A stretch of DNA of 5,146 bases. Source: an uncultured Legionellales bacterium (GTDB taxonomy: Bacteria; Pseudomonadota; Gammaproteobacteria; UBA1113). The notes below the pieces were generated by a model that was not told the origin of the DNA, did not search any database, and worked only from the letters and a program-made list of their open reading frames with translations. Shown here piece after piece: positions 1-5,146 of this stretch. Where the stretch lies: assembly GCA_945956945.1 (NCBI GenBank), contig CAMFJO010000087.1, positions 1-5,146 of the forward strand. Direction: 5' to 3'. The first letter of the stretch is position 1. Every line of letters begins with the position of its first letter. A program made the position numbers and the translations under genes.

Positions 1-902
1 TCATAGCATTCTCGTGGCATTGACTTTATCTCTTCTGGGCTCGGTACATTTATCAATTCAGCCTGAAGATTAGACTCATCTTGACGGGTTAATATTTCCC
101 TTAGTTGTTGTTCTTGTTCTTCAGGGCTTAAGTTTTTTAAGAAGGCATAGACAGCCATTCCTCTTTCATACACTTGTTGACGGTCGTCAATGCCGCGAAG
201 TTTTTCACTAAAACGCTGCATTCGCCCATGGAGATCGTATAAACCCAAAAAATCAATAGGAAACATATAGAAGAAAGAAAGAACTGTCTCTATATTCAGT
301 GCTATTGGTGGTAACAAGGCTCTAGCGCTACTAGAAGTATAGACACCAATGTAAACATCCACCCCCGCTGTTAATATGGCCGGCACTACATAAGGTAGAG
401 CGGATTTTACCGCTGCTAAAAATTGTCTACGCGATTTTTTCCCCTCATAGAATGGCTTGACTGCATCTTTAGCTCTATCAAAATTAACGCCTCGTAGAAC
501 ACCATTGATAGGGACTGTTGTTAAACCCGGAACAACATAATTTGTTACCACATTCGCTGCTACACTTTTCCCTTGGTAAACCAGGGATAATAAATAACTC
601 AACATATCCCCTTCAGCAAATATGGTGGTTAAACAAGAACTCGTTCCGCCGGCTAAAATAACCATTAAAGCACCGTTTCCCTGAGGATCAGGCGTCTGCA
701 CTAAAGATTGATCTTCGCTATCGGTAGAACTATCAGATTCTACAGCGGGATCTTCGCTATCGATATAACTAGCAGATTTTACATCAACATTTTCTCGGTG
801 ACTTTGAGTTTCTGAAATATAAATTGTACTTGTTCCATCGGTGATGGAATAAGTCCCATCAACGGGTAGGGTTCGGACAGAGGGTGGTGTATTTTGGGGC
901 AT
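1..902 (-). CDS. Uncharacterised probable membrane protein with acidic Ser/Asp tandem repeat (C-terminus cut off by window edge)
   Basis: The reverse strand is open without a stop from an ATG at 902-900 to the window edge, giving 300 codons of an incomplete protein. I do not recognise the family. Residues 1-76 are polar and look disordered. They include two adjacent 13-residue units (41-53 and 54-66) sharing the pattern V-x-S-x-S-x-x-D-S-E-D. Residues 77-96 are hydrophobic and Gly/Ser/Thr-rich. Further hydrophobic stretches lie at about 168-188 and 195-222, so two to four membrane segments are likely, separated by a basic stretch (GKKSRRQ, 154-160). Residues 225-300 are hydrophilic, with a Gln/Glu-rich probable helix at 259-284. 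The start is supported by a weak AAGG Shine-Dalgarno at 915-912, nine bases upstream, and an in-frame stop at 938-936. That the ORF is a gene is well supported by its length. Membrane association is inferred from hydrophobicity alone. A host-directed effector is possible in this kind of bacterium, but nothing here shows it. Confidence 0.8.
   Translation of the reverse strand, partial: MPQNTPPSVRTLPVDGTYSITDGTSTIYISETQSHRENVDVKSASYIDSEDPAVESDSSTDSEDQSLVQTPDPQGNGALMVILAGGTSSCLTTIFAEGDMLSYLLSLVYQGKSVAANVVTNYVVPGLTTVPINGVLRGVNFDRAKDAVKPFYEGKKSRRQFLAAVKSALPYVVPAILTAGVDVYIGVYTSSSARALLPPIALNIETVLSFFYMFPIDFLGLYDLHGRMQRFSEKLRGIDDRQQVYERGMAVYAFLKNLSPEEQEQQLREILTRQDESNLQAELINVPSPEEIKSMPRECY
710..783 (-). 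repeat. Imperfect 39-bp-period tandem duplication inside the unknown gene
   Basis: Two 35-bp segments, 710-744 and 749-783, match at 31 of 35 positions by direct comparison and are spaced with a period of 39 bp, so the reading frame is kept. They encode residues 41-51 and 54-64 of the unknown protein, in which 7 of 11 residues are identical, including a shared DSED. The unit therefore looks like a small in-frame duplication that extended an acidic, serine-rich N-terminal tail. Confidence 0.85.
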
Positions 903-934
903 GATATTTAACCTTAAATCTAACTTTATTTTTT

Positions 935-940
935 GTTATA
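935..940 (-). promoter_or_regulatory. Possible -10 box for the unknown gene
   Basis: On the reverse strand the hexamer TATAAC (5 of 6 matches to the sigma-70 -10 consensus) lies 32 bases upstream of the ATG at 902. This would give a 5' leader of about 25 bases containing the AAGG ribosome-binding site. No good -35 box sits 16-18 bases upstream, and AT-rich DNA yields such hexamers by chance, so the call is weak. Confidence 0.3.
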
Positions 941-1254
941 CTAAAAACCAAAATCAGCATAGTGAATCATCAATATGCTTTATGTTATCCATCAATGGAA
1001 AAAGATTTTATAAAAAAGAATCGCTGTCTATGCTAAGCTCTTCCTAGGTGCTAACAACGACAGGAGAATTATCAATAGGTTATTACCGAACCCACGGACA
1101 TTCGCTGCGCAAATTGTACGCGGTATTGGTCATTGAAACAAGCGCTTAATTGAAATTGATAGCAATTTACCAGGAATTTGCCATAAAAATTTCTTAAAGA
1201 CTTAAATAACAAAACAAATTTATTTCAAAAGAATTCAATAAATTCTATATGGAT

Positions 1255-1280
1255 AAAAATTTGCTTAAACAATGGAAGCA
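1255..1280 (-). terminator. Weak candidate terminator after ftsX
   Basis: On the reverse strand, starting about nine bases after the ftsX stop, TGCTT (1280-1276) can pair with AAGCA (1266-1262) around a 9-base loop. The stem is followed by AA and a run of five U residues (1259-1255). The position suits the end of the ftsYEX transcript. The stem has only five base pairs and is AT-rich, so termination here would be inefficient if it occurs. Confidence 0.3.
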
Positions 1281-1288
1281 GAATAAGA

Positions 1289-2278
1289 CTACGCCCGGTG
1301 TTGTGCGCGTAAATAAGAATTCACTGCCCAATAGCCTCCCAAAGCCCCTAACACGCTGCCGATACCCACCAGAGCAGCTAAGGTCACCATCCCCAAATAA
1401 GGGGCATGGAAACTGACGCCATAAGAATCCGCCAAATTGCGCACGCTCGGTGTTAACACCAACAAAATTAAATTATCCATCATCCACGCTAGCAACCCGC
1501 CCCAAAAGCCATATTGCAAGCCCATGTAAATAAAGGGTCTGCGAATATAAGGATCCGTTGCCCCTACTAATTGATAGATTTGAATTTGTTTGTGATAGCG
1601 TTGAATTAAATAACGAATCGCATTGATCACCACCAACAATACGCCTAAACCTAATAGCAAAGCCAAAGCATAGACCGTACGTTGCCCTATAATGAGCAAA
1701 CTGTGTAGACGCTTCAACCATTTAAAATCTAAGGTGGCATTATCGACACCGGGCAAATTTCTTAAAAAAGTGGTGAGTTTTTCCAGCTCATCATCATTTT
1801 CACCCACCAGTTTAGGCTCTACCGTGATCACCGCCGGTAAGGGATTGTCGTTCAAACTCTCGTTTAAGCCTTGCAAACCGATACGCTCTGAAAATTCTTT
1901 TAAGCCTTCTTCGGGCGAAATATACTGTACTGAGGCAATCGCTTTGTTATTCTTCAATACGGCCATTAAATTATCGACTTCTTCATTACTGATATTCATT
2001 CTTAAAAATAAAGAGATTTGTGCATTGTGGCTTAAACCCGCAGTTAAGCCTTTCATGTTATGAACTGCTGTCCATAGACCTGCAGGTAATGCAATGGAAA
2101 CCCCTATCATTAAAAAAGTCAATAAGGTTCCCAATTGAGTTTGTCTTAATTCTTGTGCGCTTTGTCTTAAGGCATCGTAATGACCTAATAAATATTGTCG
2201 CATTCTAAACACGGCCGTTTCCCACCACGAATGCGCGCTGAGTTTGGTTGCACTTTCAAATATTCTTTCCTCCATCAT
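1289..2278 (-). CDS. ftsX: Cell division protein FtsX, membrane subunit of the FtsEX complex
   Basis: This is a 329-residue permease-like protein of the FtsX/MacB type, close to the usual length for proteobacterial FtsX. It begins with a cytoplasmic N-terminal region of about 48 residues. TM1 follows at about 49-72, then a periplasmic domain at about 73-190, and three more hydrophobic segments at about 199-224, 252-276 and 292-318. The periplasmic domain carries the family pattern S-P-E-E-G-L-K-E-F near 121-129 and N-P-L-P-A-V near 145-150. After TM2 comes the characteristic L-V-G-A-T-D-x-Y-I-x-R-P-F stretch (237-249). In studied relatives FtsX, driven by FtsE, recruits and activates septal peptidoglycan hydrolases through EnvC-like partners. 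The ATG overlaps the ftsE stop by 4 nt. A GAGGA Shine-Dalgarno at 2289-2285, six bases upstream, supports this first ATG, although a second ATG follows immediately. The stop is TAG. It is the last gene of the operon. Confidence 0.96.
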   Translation of the reverse strand: MMEERIFESATKLSAHSWWETAVFRMRQYLLGHYDALRQSAQELRQTQLGTLLTFLMIGVSIALPAGLWTAVHNMKGLTAGLSHNAQISLFLRMNISNEEVDNLMAVLKNNKAIASVQYISPEEGLKEFSERIGLQGLNESLNDNPLPAVITVEPKLVGENDDELEKLTTFLRNLPGVDNATLDFKWLKRLHSLLIIGQRTVYALALLLGLGVLLVVINAIRYLIQRYHKQIQIYQLVGATDPYIRRPFIYMGLQYGFWGGLLAWMMDNLILLVLTPSVRNLADSYGVSFHAPYLGMVTLAALVGIGSVLGALGGYWAVNSYLRAQHRA

Positions 2279-2961
2279 AGGATTTCCTCACTCATCATTC
2301 TCACCCCCGTACTAACCATACGACCCTGATGTAAAGTTAAAATGCGATGACGCAAATGACCAATCAAACCCAGATCGTGGGTGGCAATCAATACCGTGAC
2401 ACCGATTTGGTTAAATTGTTCAAACAGATGCATAATTTCTGCAGACAAACTGGGATCTAGGTTTCCCGTGGGCTCATCCGCCAATAACAATTTAGGTTTG
2501 TGTACAATCGCTCTGGCAATACTCACACGCTCTTGTTCACCCTGTGATAAAGTTTCGATGGGCATTTTTTCTTTGCTTAACAAACCTACCTTATCTAAAG
2601 CAGCGCGCACGCGGCTGGCAATATCTTGATGCCTAAACCCCGCAAACACCAAGGGTAAGGCCACATTTTGATGGACATTCGAATTGGGCAAAAGATAAGG
2701 ATCTTGTAAAATAACGCCGATAGAACGCCTGAAATAAGCAATTTCTCGGCCTTTTATTTTATCTAAGGGATGATGGTTCACAATGACCTGGCCGCTGGAA
2801 CAACGTTCCATCAATAAAATAATTTTTAGTAAAGTACTTTTACCTGCGCCAGAATGTCCTGTGAGAAAAGCCATCTCGCCATCACCCAATTCAAAACTCA
2901 CCTGTTTTAAAGCAGGAAAACCATTGCCATAGGTTTTGGTAACATGGTTAAAACTAATCAT
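2275..2961 (-). CDS. ftsE: Cell division ATP-binding protein FtsE
   Basis: This is a complete 228-residue ABC ATPase, the normal FtsE size. All nucleotide-binding motifs are present: Walker A GHSGAGKS (35-42), Q-loop Gln86, signature LSQGE (138-142), Walker B LLLADEP (158-164) with catalytic Glu163, D-loop NLD (167-169) and switch His195 in ATHD. The signature has Gln where most FtsE proteins have the first Gly of LSGGE; this variant occurs in other ABC ATPases and is probably functional. FtsE binds the cytoplasmic face of FtsX at the division ring and powers its control of cell-wall hydrolysis. Its ATG overlaps the ftsY stop by 4 nt and its stop overlaps the ftsX start by 4 nt, which points to translational coupling. 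The general LolD/MacB-like ABC family is similar in sequence, but the flanking ftsY and ftsX settle the identity. Confidence 0.97.
   Translation of the reverse strand: MISFNHVTKTYGNGFPALKQVSFELGDGEMAFLTGHSGAGKSTLLKIILLMERCSSGQVIVNHHPLDKIKGREIAYFRRSIGVILQDPYLLPNSNVHQNVALPLVFAGFRHQDIASRVRAALDKVGLLSKEKMPIETLSQGEQERVSIARAIVHKPKLLLADEPTGNLDPSLSAEIMHLFEQFNQIGVTVLIATHDLGLIGHLRHRILTLHQGRMVSTGVRMMSEEIL
2285..2289 (-). promoter_or_regulatory. Ribosome binding site for ftsX
   Basis: GAGGA on the reverse strand lies six bases before the ftsX ATG and inside the last codons of ftsE. It fixes the ftsX start at the first of two consecutive ATG codons and shows that ftsX can load ribosomes itself in addition to coupling with ftsE. 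Confidence 0.65.
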
Positions 2962-3953
2962 TCATTACTCTCCTCAGCAAATAAGGCTGCCACAAAATCT
3001 TCCCCATTAAAAGGTTTTAAATCTTCTATGCCTTCGCCCACACCGATAAAACGAATAGGCAATTGCAATTCTTTAGCGATGGCAAACACAATGCCGCCTT
3101 TGGCCGTACCATCTAATTTGGTGATCACTAAACCTGTGACACCCACCGCTTCTTTAAATTGAATAGCTTGTGTCAGCGCATTTTGCCCTATGCTAGCATC
3201 CAAAACCAACAACACTTCATGTGGCGCATTCGGCGATAATTTAGCGATCACACGTTTTACTTTTTTTAATTCTTCCATTAAATTATGCTGTGTGTGTAAA
3301 CGTCCTGCTGTATCGGCAAGCAACACATCCATATGACGGGCTTTTGCCGCCTGCATGGCATCATACATGACGGCAGGAGAATCGCCTTGGGGATTCGCAA
3401 TCACCGCAATACCATTGCGTTCACCCCATACCTGCAATTGCTCTACAGCAGCAGCTCTAAAAGTATCCCCAGCCGCTAGCATCACTTTTTTGTGATCCTT
3501 TTGTAAATGTTTGGCTAGCTTGCCAATCGTCGTGGTTTTACCCGCACCATTGATCCCCACCATTAAAATCACATAGGGCTCATCCATAGAGTCAATGTGC
3601 AAAGGTTGGGTCACCGGTAATAACAAAGCTTGTAAATGTGTCTGTAATGCCGCCCACAAAGCTTCGCCATCGTTCAATTGCTTGCGTTTTAATTGACTGC
3701 TCAGATCCGCAATAATTCCTCTGGTCACCGCCACACCGACATCGGCCGATAATAAGGCTTCTTCAATGTCTTCCAATAGGCTCTCGTCTATGACTTTTTT
3801 GCCTAAAATAAGATTGCCCACTTTTGAGACCAAGCCTTGACGCGTTCGGGTTAAGCCCTGCGTTAATTTTTTGAAAAACCCCACCGACTGCTCTGTCGAT
3901 ACCGAGGATACCTCAGCCTGTTCTTTTTTATTACGATTTAGAAATTTCAACAT
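2958..3953 (-). CDS. ftsY: Signal recognition particle receptor FtsY
   Basis: This is a 331-residue SRP-type GTPase, complete from ATG to TGA. It has a short N-terminal tail, an amphipathic membrane-targeting segment G-F-F-K-K-L-T-Q-G-L-T-R-T-R (25-38), the four-helix N domain (to about 110) and the GTPase G domain. The GTPase motifs are G1 GINGAGKTTT (133-142), the DTFRAAA box (163-169), G3 DTAGR (214-218), G4 TKLDG (278-282) and the C-terminal G-V-G-E-G-I-E-D-L-x-P-F (304-315). FtsY receives SRP (Ffh-4.5S RNA) with its ribosome at the inner membrane and hands nascent membrane proteins to SecYEG. The long acidic A domain of the 497-residue E. coli protein is absent; only about 24 residues precede the membrane helix, as in many other bacteria. 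It is the first gene of the operon. The Shine-Dalgarno before it is poor (AGAGAG about 12 bases upstream), while a perfect TATAAT -10 box lies upstream at 4001-3996. Confidence 0.97.
   Translation of the reverse strand: MLKFLNRNKKEQAEVSSVSTEQSVGFFKKLTQGLTRTRQGLVSKVGNLILGKKVIDESLLEDIEEALLSADVGVAVTRGIIADLSSQLKRKQLNDGEALWAALQTHLQALLLPVTQPLHIDSMDEPYVILMVGINGAGKTTTIGKLAKHLQKDHKKVMLAAGDTFRAAAVEQLQVWGERNGIAVIANPQGDSPAVMYDAMQAAKARHMDVLLADTAGRLHTQHNLMEELKKVKRVIAKLSPNAPHEVLLVLDASIGQNALTQAIQFKEAVGVTGLVITKLDGTAKGGIVFAIAKELQLPIRFIGVGEGIEDLKPFNGEDFVAALFAEESNE
2970..2974 (-). promoter_or_regulatory. Ribosome binding site for ftsE
   Basis: TGAGGAG on the reverse strand (2976-2970), with core AGGAG, lies eight bases before the ftsE ATG at 2961, inside the end of ftsY. 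It is the strongest Shine-Dalgarno of the three operon genes. An out-of-frame ATG sits between it and the true start, but only the ATG at 2961 opens the FtsE frame. Confidence 0.7.
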
Positions 3954-3971
3954 ATCCGATTAAAACTCTCT

Positions 3972-4000
3972 TTGATTTAGGAAGCGTTAAAGTATATTAT
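3972..4000 (+). promoter_or_regulatory. Sigma-70-like promoter for the M16 peptidase gene
   Basis: TTGATT (3972-3977, 4 of 6 consensus matches) and TATTAT (3995-4000, 5 of 6) are separated by exactly 17 bases. Transcription would begin near 4007, leaving a leader of about 20 bases before the first ATG at 4028. The -10 box overlaps the opposing TATAAT of the ftsY promoter by five bases. Confidence 0.55.
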
Positions 4001-4001
4001 A
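3996..4001 (-). promoter_or_regulatory. ftsY: -10 box of the ftsYEX promoter
   Basis: The reverse strand reads a perfect TATAAT at 4001-3996, giving a start point near 3990 and a leader of about 37 bases before the ftsY ATG. The matching -35 region (around 4018-4024, reading about GCTTTT or CGCTTT) is poor, and no TGn extension is present, so this promoter may be weak or depend on an activator. Confidence 0.45.
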
Positions 4002-4027
4002 GAGACAACAGCCCCCTAAAAGCGAGT

Positions 4028-5146
4028 ATGTCCATGCCCTATTTATCCCTACACCGCCTGCGTGCAGGCTTAGGTTGTCTACTATTCCTTATCAGCAGCT
4101 CAATTTTTGCGCAAACGACTTTCCAATCGAAAACCCTTGATAATGGATTGACCATTTATGTCAAAGAAGACCATCGCGCCCCGGTGCTCATTTCCGAAGT
4201 TTGGTATAAAGTGGGTAGCAGCTATGAATCCATGGGGAATACGGGTATCTCTCATTTATTAGAGCATATGATGTACAACGGCACCCCCAAATATGGGAAA
4301 GGGGTATTTGATCAACTCATTGCCGAAAACGGCGGCAAGCAAAATGCGTTTACCTACGACGATTTTACGGCCTATTATCAGCAATTGGCTGCGGATAAAT
4401 TACCTTTAGCTTTTGAATTAGAAGCCGATCGCATGCGGCATTTAAGTTTAAGCCCCGATGCCTTTAACCAGGAGATTAAAGTCGTACGTGAGGAACGCCG
4501 CTGGCGTACAGATAACAACCCGATGGGCAAAATGAGCGAACAATTTTTAAGTCAAGCTTATGTGGCTTTGCCTTATCATAATCCTACGGTAGGTTGGCCC
4601 GCTGATTTACAAAATATTACGGTGGAAGATCTGCGTGCGTGGTATCAACGTTGGTATGCGCCTAACAATGCCTTCATCGTAGTGGTAGGCGATGTTAAAG
4701 CCGATGAAGTTTTTAGTTTAGCACAAAAGTATTTTGGTTCTTTGAAACCGATGACCTTGCCACCTTCTAAACCGCAATTAGAATTGACCAACCCGGGAAT
4801 GCGTCGTATTAATTTAAAGATCCCTGCGCAAGTGCCGGTTTTAATGATGGGCTACAGTGCGCCTACCATTATGTCTAACAAAAATAGTATTGATCCTTAT
4901 GCGCTAGATGTATTAGGAACTATTTTAGCGGGCAGCGACAGCGCTCGCTTACAACAAAATCTAGTGCGACATCAGGAATTAGCCAGTAGCGTCGATATCG
5001 ATTATGAATTGTATAAACGTTTTTCAAGTTTATTTGTTATTCAAGCTATCCCGCAGCAAGGTGTTAGCCTCAACACCTTAGAAAAAGCCATCAATGCCCA
5101 AATTAAATTGCTGCAACAAGCGCCTATCAGCAATGAAGAATTAGAA
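4028..5146 (+). CDS. Secreted M16-family zinc metallopeptidase (C-terminus cut off by window edge)
   Basis: The frame is open from ATG 4028 to the window end, 373 codons, which is most of a typical protein of about 430-460 residues. The N-terminus is a signal peptide: basic residues at 9-12, a hydrophobic core at about 14-27, and probable cleavage after S-I-F-A (25-28). The peptidase M16 domain follows, with the inverted zinc motif HLLEH (His76, catalytic Glu79, His80). The third ligand is probably Glu155 in V-V-R-E-E-R-R, 74 residues after His80, as the family requires. The Y-H-N-P-T-V-G-W segment (183-190), W-Y-A-P-N-N-A (209-215) and a following M16_C domain also fit. It is therefore predicted to be an active periplasmic peptidase; the substrate is unknown. 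The second in-frame ATG at 4034 has slightly better spacing from a weak GAG (4024-4026) and may be the true start. In related bacteria such genes often come in pairs of active and inactive M16 halves, so a second may follow beyond the edge. Confidence 0.93.
   Translation, partial: MSMPYLSLHRLRAGLGCLLFLISSSIFAQTTFQSKTLDNGLTIYVKEDHRAPVLISEVWYKVGSSYESMGNTGISHLLEHMMYNGTPKYGKGVFDQLIAENGGKQNAFTYDDFTAYYQQLAADKLPLAFELEADRMRHLSLSPDAFNQEIKVVREERRWRTDNNPMGKMSEQFLSQAYVALPYHNPTVGWPADLQNITVEDLRAWYQRWYAPNNAFIVVVGDVKADEVFSLAQKYFGSLKPMTLPPSKPQLELTNPGMRRINLKIPAQVPVLMMGYSAPTIMSNKNSIDPYALDVLGTILAGSDSARLQQNLVRHQELASSVDIDYELYKRFSSLFVIQAIPQQGVSLNTLEKAINAQIKLLQQAPISNEELE

Larger units (their letters stand above)
903..1288. 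other. Non-coding spacer between ftsX and the unknown gene
   Basis: No convincing gene was found on either strand of this 386-base stretch. The outer parts are very AT-rich (9 of 60 bases are G/C at 1201-1260, 12 of 60 at 901-960). The segment 1081-1140 has 28 of 60. It contains a possible promoter for the unknown gene near 935-940, a weak hairpin plus U-run just after ftsX, and a few short AT-only inverted repeats (for example 1153-1168 and 1230-1246). The hexamer TGCTAA is repeated at 1031-1036 and 1049-1054. Confidence 0.6.

Noticed and set aside
1048..1149. 33-codon plus-strand frame starting with GTG in the spacer
   Set aside because: It starts directly after a stop codon, has no suitably placed Shine-Dalgarno before the GTG and is too short to judge. 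It is kept only as part of the GC-island finding.
1153..1168. Inverted repeat AAATTG / CAATTT in the spacer
   Set aside because: A six-pair AT-rich stem in AT-rich DNA is expected by chance, and no U-run or conserved context supports a function.
1230..1246. Inverted repeat AGAATT / AATTCT as a terminator of the ftsX transcript
   Set aside because: The six-pair stem is almost all A-T and is followed on the minus strand by only four U residues. The hairpin at 1262-1280 is closer to the stop and has a better U-run.
903..1288. A tRNA, riboswitch or remnant of rpoH in the spacer
   Set aside because: No cloverleaf, CCA end, T-arm motif or recognisable riboswitch core is visible, and neither strand translates to anything resembling RpoH.
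1692..2063. Plus-strand open frame of 123 codons opposite ftsX
   Set aside because: It lies entirely antisense to a well-supported ftsX, has low-complexity Ser/Lys/Phe-rich composition and matches no family I recognise. It is a shadow of the real gene.
1..5146. CRISPR array, insertion sequence or phage attachment site
   Set aside because: There are no regularly spaced repeats, no transposase or integrase, and no paired terminal inverted repeats or target duplications. The only repeat seen is the two-unit duplication within the unknown gene.

Overview
The window looks like chromosomal DNA from a gammaproteobacterium of moderate to low GC, most likely in or near the Legionellales (Coxiella, Legionella or Berkiella-like). 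That placement is inferred from the ftsY-ftsE-ftsX operon with a divergent periplasmic M16 zinc protease beside it, the AT-rich spacers, and the short FtsY. No marker gene here fixes the species.

Layout from left to right. Positions 1-902 (minus strand) hold an uncharacterised, probably membrane-associated protein. It runs off the left edge and carries an acidic, serine-rich 13-residue tandem repeat near its N-terminus. Positions 903-1288 are a non-coding spacer. It is mostly very AT-rich but has a central island near 47% GC, a possible promoter for the unknown gene and a weak candidate terminator for the ftsX side. Positions 1289-3953 (minus strand) are a compact three-gene operon transcribed ftsY, ftsE, ftsX. 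Both junctions are 4-nt stop/start overlaps (ATGA), each preceded by a good Shine-Dalgarno sequence inside the upstream gene. Positions 3954-4027 are a short divergent promoter region in which the two -10 boxes overlap. From 4028 to the right edge (plus strand) runs a secreted M16-family metallopeptidase that is cut off by the window.

How the genes work together. FtsY is the signal-recognition-particle receptor, which delivers ribosomes making membrane proteins to SecYEG. FtsE (ATPase) and FtsX (permease-like membrane subunit) form the FtsEX complex at the division septum, which in studied relatives controls peptidoglycan hydrolases. The M16 protease is predicted to act in the periplasm and has no evident mechanistic link to the operon beyond the shared promoter region. 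In many gammaproteobacteria rpoH follows ftsX. Here the next gene downstream in that direction is the unknown protein, which suggests an insertion or rearrangement at that junction.

No CRISPR array, tRNA, rRNA, insertion sequence or clear multi-gene defence or mobile system is visible. The least explained parts are the unknown gene at 1-902 and the GC-richer island in the spacer next to it.
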